From Prevotellaceae bacterium (GTDB taxonomy: Bacteria > Bacteroidota > Bacteroidia > Bacteroidales > UBA932): a stretch of DNA of 11,159 nt. The position numbers were made by a program, and so were the translations under genes. The stretch is taken from positions 1-11,159 of the forward strand of contig JAIRXY010000251.1 of the NCBI GenBank assembly GCA_031268055.1, written 5' to 3'. How positions within the stretch are numbered: position 1 is the first letter of the stretch; every line of letters begins with the position of its first letter. Positions 7,600-11,159 of the stretch are shown here, piece by piece. The notes beneath the pieces were generated by a model, which saw nothing but the letters and a program-made list of their open reading frames with translations, did not search any database and was not told the origin of the DNA.

Positions 7600-10500
7600 T
7601 TAAAAGCTAATGTTGATGCCCATCATCAGGGTAGTCATCACGGGATAATCGCCTGCGCCCACGCCATTTCCAAATTCAGGGTCGCCGCCTTCCCAGCCCG
7701 TAATGGTAAAGAGATTCTTTCCTGAGAAAAACAGCTTCAGGTTTTGTATCTTCATATTCTTTACCCACGGCTGGCGAAAGGTGTAGGAGAGGGTGAGGTC
7801 TTGCAGGCGTACATACGTCCGGGACTGTAACCCTTGGAAGCGCCCGTCGCTGGCAAACGTTGCCGAGGGGTAAACGTTGCTCCTGTTTTCGGGCGTCCAC
7901 CAGGGGATGTAGATGTTGTTTGCGCTCAAAACTCCCGACGCCTGATCGTAGGCCAAGTAAGCTCTTGCGTTGTTTTTCAGGTAGTAGTCGCCGCCACCGA
8001 ACGTGCCGATCAGCATGGCGTACAGCTCCCAATTTTTGTACGTCAGCGTGTTGCTCATGTTCAGCTTGAAGTTCGGCTTGTCGTACCCAAGGATATCGCG
8101 GTCTTCGGCGTCGATGACGTCGTCACCGTTCAAGTTTTTGTACTTGGGATGTCCGGGCGTTGCGCCGGTCATCGCTATGTAGTCCGCGTCGTCCTCCTGC
8201 ACAATGCCGTCCTGCACCCATCCGTAGATGGCGCCCAGCGACTTGCCGATGAAGCGGCTGTTGGAGATGTCGTCGTCTTCCTTGCCGTCGCCGTCGATAT
8301 CATCGCCGTAGAGGTGAATCAGCTTGTTGCGGTTTAGCCAGAAGGTAAAGCCTGTAGTCCACGTCAAGTTCCGGTTTTCGATGTTGACCGTGCGAAGCGT
8401 CACCTCAACGCCCGTGTTGCCGATTTCGCCCATCGAGGACTTCATTACCTTAAAGCCGGTCATCACCGGAATGCTGCGCTCGAAAATCTGGTTGGTTGTG
8501 CGCGAAAAGTAGAGGTCAACGTCAAGGAAAATCCGGTTGCCGAGCCATGCCGATTCGAAGCCCATATTCCACGACGAGGTTGATTCCCATCCCAGCGTGG
8601 CGTTGCCCAGCGTGCCGGTTTTGATGCCGTACAGCACGCCGCTGCTTCCAAACTCGTAGCGCTCGCCGCCCGTAGAGCCGTTGTTGATGGTCGAAAGCGT
8701 ACCGTAGGGATCCAGCCCCTGATTGCCGTTCATGCCGTAGGAGACTTTCAGCTTCAGGCTGCTCAGCGCTTCGACCGGTTTCATGAACTCCTCTTCGGTC
8801 ACTCTCCACGCAAGGCCGGCAGCGGCAAAGTTGCCCCACTTGTTGTCCGCGCCAAAGACCGAAGCGCCGTCGCGACGGTACGAGGCCGTCAGGAAGTAGC
8901 GGTCGTTGAACGAATACGAGCCTCTCGCCAAGTAGCCGATGTTGGAGCGCTGATCCTTGTTGATTTCCACCTTCTGGGTGGTTGCCTTATGCAGCCCGCT
9001 GATGCCAAGCGTCGTGTTTCCGTTAGCGGCGTAGTCGCTGCCCCGCGAAATCACTTCTTCCCAGCTTCTGTTGTCGCGCGTAGCTACGGCTGTCAGGTCA
9101 ATCGAATGTTTCCCAAAAGTGTTCTTGTACGCCAAAATATGGTCCATCAGCCAGCTGGAGGTCGAATTGTTGTTGATGGCGCCGTTGGCGCGGCTAAGAA
9201 AACCTTGGTAGGTAGAGGGCGCATAGCGTACAGGGTCATCGTAGGCGCCTAAGTTGACGTAGTTCGATTCGTAGTAGAAGTCGCCCGACTGGTTCTTGCT
9301 CAAGTTGCCGGCGTAGTTGAATCGGTAGCTCAACCCTTTTATCCAAGGGATTTTAACGACGGCAAAGGCGTTGAGCCGGATGTTGTTCCGCACATCAACA
9401 TTGTCGCGTGAGCCGTCTGTAACGCCCCACAGGGGATGTATTATCGACTGCGTCATGGGATATTTTTCTATCAGCCCATTCTCTTCGTCGCGATAGTTAA
9501 CGCCGTATGGCGGCATGTGGTAGGCGTAGTCAAGGTTGGCGCCCGCGCCGGAGTAGTCCGAGCGCGTATAGGCGCCGTCCATCCCCACCTGTAGCCAGTC
9601 GGTAATATCGGTATTGACTTTAGCCAGAAGGGATACGCGATTGTAGTCGTCGCCAACAGCAATACCCTGATTCTCCGAGTAGGAGGTAGACAGATAGTAG
9701 TTCATCCTCTCGCCTGCACCCGAAACGGCTACCTGATAATCCTGAATGTAGCCCGTGCGGGTAGCAACGTCAAACCAGTCGGTTTCCTTCCCGGCCTCCA
9801 TGTTTGCCACCTCCTGCGGCTTCATCCACGAAAGATCGGTGCTGCCGCTTCGCGCAAGGACAGTTTCGAGCCACTGATCGCCCTTCATCAGCTCCGGCCG
9901 GTTTTGCCACAGCTCTATGCCTCCCGAAGCGTTGAACGAAACAACCGGTTTACCGCTCTTACCCTTCTTCGTCGTAATGATAATCACGCCGTTGGCCGAC
10001 CGCGAGCCGTAGGCGGCGGCGGAGGTGGCATCCTTGAGAACATCGTACGAGGCGATGTCGTTTGGGTTAATGTCCCTCAGGCTTCCCATGTAGATTGTGC
10101 CGTCGAGCACAATCAGCGGGTCGTTGGAGCCGGAGATAGACTTTTGCCCGCGCAGCTGCATGGACGGCGTTCCGCCGGCCGAGTTCGTTGCGCCGATATC
10201 CAAGCCTGTCACATTGCCCTTGATGGATTCAAGCGCATTCATGTTCGCCGCCAGCGCAACGGGTGAGTTCTCCAACCGGACGGAGGCCACCGAGCCGGTG
10301 AAGTCCTGCCGTCGGGCTGTACCATACCCAATAACAATGACCTCATCCAGCGCTCGGTTGTCTTCCACCAGCGTGATTTGCAGCGCCGTCTGCGCTCCCA
10401 CGACAACCTCCTGCGTCACGCTGCCGACGTAGGATACCAGCAGCACGGCGTTGTCTCCGACGGTCAGGCTAAACCTCCCTTCCACGTCGGCGATGATACC

Positions 10501-10686
10501 GTTTGCAGTTCCCTTCTCGACGACACTTGCACCGGCAACAGCCTCGCCACGAGCGTCCGTCACCGTACCATTCACCCTGTTCTGCGCAACGGCAGCGAGT
10601 GAGCCACTGAGGATACATAACAGCAGGCATAGCGCTTTGCGCCACCTACTTCCTCTCTTTAATAAAACAAACACTTTTTTCCCCAT
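7600..10686 (-). CDS. SusC/RagA-like TonB-dependent outer-membrane glycan transporter
   Basis: This 1028-residue protein has an extended Sec signal peptide (about 1-34, AAVA then Q). A carboxypeptidase-regulatory-like N-terminal extension covers about 36-110, followed by the TonB box LDEVIVIGYG (113-122). The plug domain ends in the SusC signature around residues 220-241 (SAAAYGSRSANGVIIITTKKG region). The 22-strand barrel then runs to a terminal Phe in NISF, the usual BAM recognition end. There is no STN domain before the extension, so direct signalling to a FecR anti-sigma factor is not expected. Two Asp-rich loops (DDIDGDGKEDDD near 792 and NGDDVIDAEDRDILG near 852) resemble Ca-binding or dockerin-like loops common in SusC proteins. 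It forms the transport complex with the adjacent SusD and is the first gene of the cluster. Start at 10686: AT-rich upstream, no Shine-Dalgarno sequence, no competing Met nearby. Confidence 0.97.
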   Translation of the reverse strand: MGKKVFVLLKRGSRWRKALCLLLCILSGSLAAVAQNRVNGTVTDARGEAVAGASVVEKGTANGIIADVEGRFSLTVGDNAVLLVSYVGSVTQEVVVGAQTALQITLVEDNRALDEVIVIGYGTARRQDFTGSVASVRLENSPVALAANMNALESIKGNVTGLDIGATNSAGGTPSMQLRGQKSISGSNDPLIVLDGTIYMGSLRDINPNDIASYDVLKDATSAAAYGSRSANGVIIITTKKGKSGKPVVSFNASGGIELWQNRPELMKGDQWLETVLARSGSTDLSWMKPQEVANMEAGKETDWFDVATRTGYIQDYQVAVSGAGERMNYYLSTSYSENQGIAVGDDYNRVSLLAKVNTDITDWLQVGMDGAYTRSDYSGAGANLDYAYHMPPYGVNYRDEENGLIEKYPMTQSIIHPLWGVTDGSRDNVDVRNNIRLNAFAVVKIPWIKGLSYRFNYAGNLSKNQSGDFYYESNYVNLGAYDDPVRYAPSTYQGFLSRANGAINNNSTSSWLMDHILAYKNTFGKHSIDLTAVATRDNRSWEEVISRGSDYAANGNTTLGISGLHKATTQKVEINKDQRSNIGYLARGSYSFNDRYFLTASYRRDGASVFGADNKWGNFAAAGLAWRVTEEEFMKPVEALSSLKLKVSYGMNGNQGLDPYGTLSTINNGSTGGERYEFGSSGVLYGIKTGTLGNATLGWESTSSWNMGFESAWLGNRIFLDVDLYFSRTTNQIFERSIPVMTGFKVMKSSMGEIGNTGVEVTLRTVNIENRNLTWTTGFTFWLNRNKLIHLYGDDIDGDGKEDDDISNSRFIGKSLGAIYGWVQDGIVQEDDADYIAMTGATPGHPKYKNLNGDDVIDAEDRDILGYDKPNFKLNMSNTLTYKNWELYAMLIGTFGGGDYYLKNNARAYLAYDQASGVLSANNIYIPWWTPENRSNVYPSATFASDGRFQGLQSRTYVRLQDLTLSYTFRQPWVKNMKIQNLKLFFSGKNLFTITGWEGGDPEFGNGVGAGDYPVMTTLMMGINISF

Positions 10687-10785
10687 AATTAATTATATAA
10701 ATAAGTAAAACAAACAAAAAAGCCCCCGACACACGCTTCCGACAAGGGTCGAATGCGTACGCCGAAGGCATAGCTATATTTTTGG

Positions 10786-10803
10786 CCGGAAAAGACCGGA
10801 AAA
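10786..10803. promoter_or_regulatory. Direct repeat CCGGAAAA, 10 bp apart (possible regulator site upstream of susC)
   Basis: CCGGAAAA occurs at 10786-10793 and 10796-10803, exactly 10 bp start to start, about 100-117 bp upstream of the SusC start codon. The spacing puts both on the same face of the helix, as expected for a direct-repeat operator such as those bound by AraC-type domains of hybrid two-component regulators. No regulator gene is in the window. Confidence 0.3.
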
Positions 10804-10844
10804 ATACTTCACGAAAAAAATGTCATACTCGAACGTCGCTACCT

Positions 10845-10864
10845 CTACGCCTGTGCAGGCGTAG
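10845..10864. repeat. Short perfect hairpin in the GC-rich leader island
   Basis: Read on the coding (minus) strand, CTACGCCT and AGGCGTAG pair perfectly around a GCAC tetraloop, an 8-bp GC-rich stem. It sits in a strikingly GC-rich island (about 10843-10930) between AT-rich flanks, with further short self-complementary stretches (CGCC-TGC-GGCG, CCGCGG) beside it. No T tract follows, so it is not a terminator; in a leader RNA it would be a stable structure. Confidence 0.5.
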
Positions 10865-11034
10865 CCGCTGTAGCTGCCGTGCTCGCCGCAGGCGTTGCTG
10901 CTGCCGCGGCGCGGCGCAAAAGCGGCGCTCCAACAGAAAGTGAAAATTATTAAATTAAGGACATCTGCACTTTTTTTGTCTTTTTTATTAGAATAACATG
11001 CAGCACACCACGGCTTATAGCCATAGCAAAAAAT

Positions 11035-11077
11035 GAGGTGGGACACCCTTTCCCGCAGAAAGAAAATGTCCCACCTC
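11035..11077 (-). terminator. Strong intrinsic terminator-like hairpin on the minus strand
   Basis: The arms GAGGTGGGACA and TGTCCCACCTC (11035-11045 and 11067-11077) are perfect 11-bp reverse complements. Inside the 21-nt loop, CTTTC and GAAAG can pair as a second short stem. On the minus strand the structure is followed by ATTTTTTG, a U tract as expected of a Rho-independent terminator. It lies about 350 bp before the SusC start, so it most likely ends a minus-strand gene located to the right of the window. If the susC promoter lies still further upstream, it could instead be an attenuator in the leader. Confidence 0.7.
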
Positions 11078-11109
11078 TTGTATATATCAAGAACTTGTCG
11101 TAAATTAAT

Positions 11110-11125
11110 CGCGCGCGCGTGCGCG
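11110..11125. repeat. Alternating CG purine-pyrimidine tract
   Basis: Sixteen bases of strictly alternating pyrimidine-purine, nearly all CG steps with one TG. Such tracts are the best-known Z-DNA-forming sequence. It is followed within 10 bp by the TG run. Confidence 0.7.
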
Positions 11126-11133
11126 GTAGTTAT

Positions 11134-11159
11134 TGTGTGTGTGTGTGTGTGTGTGTGTG
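11134..11159. repeat. (TG)13 dinucleotide microsatellite at the window edge
   Basis: Thirteen uninterrupted TG units run to the last base, so the true length is unknown. Long dinucleotide runs are uncommon in bacteria, can change length by slipped-strand synthesis, and also favour Z-DNA. The tract lies about 450 bp upstream of the SusC start. Its position at the very edge also fits an assembly break or an artefact in the repeat. Confidence 0.8.

Larger units (their letters stand above)
10774..10953 (+). other. Start-less 59-codon open stretch with an Ala/Val-rich hydrophobic segment
   Basis: Between TAG at 10771 and TAA at 10951 the plus strand encodes 59 residues. They include a segment of about 22 hydrophobic residues (YLYACAGVAAVAAVLAAG, continuing in Ala) flanked by Arg pairs on both sides, then a polar tail ending SENY. 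It looks like a single membrane-spanning helix. There is no ATG, GTG or TTG in frame, so it is not an ordinary gene. It could be a remnant of one, or a by-product of the Ala-coding bias of GC-rich DNA. Confidence 0.22.
10687..11159. other. Leader / upstream region of the susC-susD cluster, no supported gene
   Basis: These 473 bp carry no complete gene I can support. From susC outward they contain a T-rich stretch on the coding strand, a pair of CCGGAAAA repeats, a GC-rich island with a clean hairpin, a strong terminator-like inverted repeat, and alternating CG then TG runs at the edge. The promoter of the cluster should be here, but no single match is convincing: the coding strand has partial -7-like TATTTTTC and TAATTTTC without a well-placed TTG. 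Confidence 0.6.

Noticed and set aside
10705..10775. T-rich stretch after GGGGGC on the coding strand just before susC, as a leader terminator
   Set aside because: The T tract is good, but only 3-4 bp stems can be drawn before it, so a terminator hairpin is not supported.
10687..10990. Bacteroidota-type promoter (TTG, about 20 bp, TAnnTTTG) for susC
   Set aside because: TATTTTTC and TAATTTTC on the minus strand match the -7 box at 7 of 8 positions, but neither has a TTG at the right distance, so no site was called.
10774..11046. A 90-codon minus-strand frame upstream of susC
   Set aside because: Its only start is a GTG inside the right arm of the terminator-like hairpin, and the protein shows no recognisable domain.
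1..11159. CRISPR arrays, tRNA or rRNA genes, transposases, phage or defence genes
   Set aside because: No regularly spaced repeats, cloverleaf-like segments, rRNA-like stretches or corresponding protein motifs were seen.

Overview
The window is the 5' two-thirds of a polysaccharide-utilisation-type locus from a member of the Bacteroidota. The evidence is an adjacent SusC/SusD pair, a lipoprotein with an acidic surface-export signal, A-rich rather than Shine-Dalgarno-like sequence before the starts, and a Tat-exported Gfo/Idh/MocA oxidoreductase next to a DUF1080 protein. A Bacteroidales-like host is plausible, but the genus cannot be read from the sequence.

All five convincing genes lie on the minus strand, so transcription runs from right to left. 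Positions 10687-11159 are a leader/upstream region with a strong terminator-like hairpin, a GC-rich island, two 8-bp direct repeats and, at the right edge, alternating CG followed by a (TG)13 run. Next come the SusC-like TonB-dependent transporter (7600-10686) and the SusD-like surface glycan-binding lipoprotein (5762-7570). A 313-bp gap follows (5449-5761); it contains an inverted repeat, a direct-repeat pair and a possible decayed plus-strand coding fragment. Then come a Tat-signal oxidoreductase (4015-5448) and, 5 bp later, a secreted two-domain protein (2510-4009) that joins a DUF1080 / 3-keto-disaccharide-hydrolase domain to a sugar-isomerase-like TIM barrel. After a 173-bp spacer with a REP-like double palindrome, a GH78-type alpha-L-rhamnosidase begins at 2336 and runs off the left edge.

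The inferred joint function is as follows. SusC/SusD bind and import a rhamnose-containing glycan or glycoside. The GH78 enzyme removes terminal alpha-L-rhamnose. The oxidoreductase and the DUF1080-TIM fusion could then cleave the remaining glycosidic bond by the oxidation/elimination (3-keto-glycoside) route instead of ordinary hydrolysis. Gene families and order are read from the sequence; the substrate and the chemistry are inference. The most notable elements are the fused DUF1080-TIM protein coupled to a Tat oxidoreductase inside a SusCD locus, the REP-like element, and the unusual structured leader upstream of susC.
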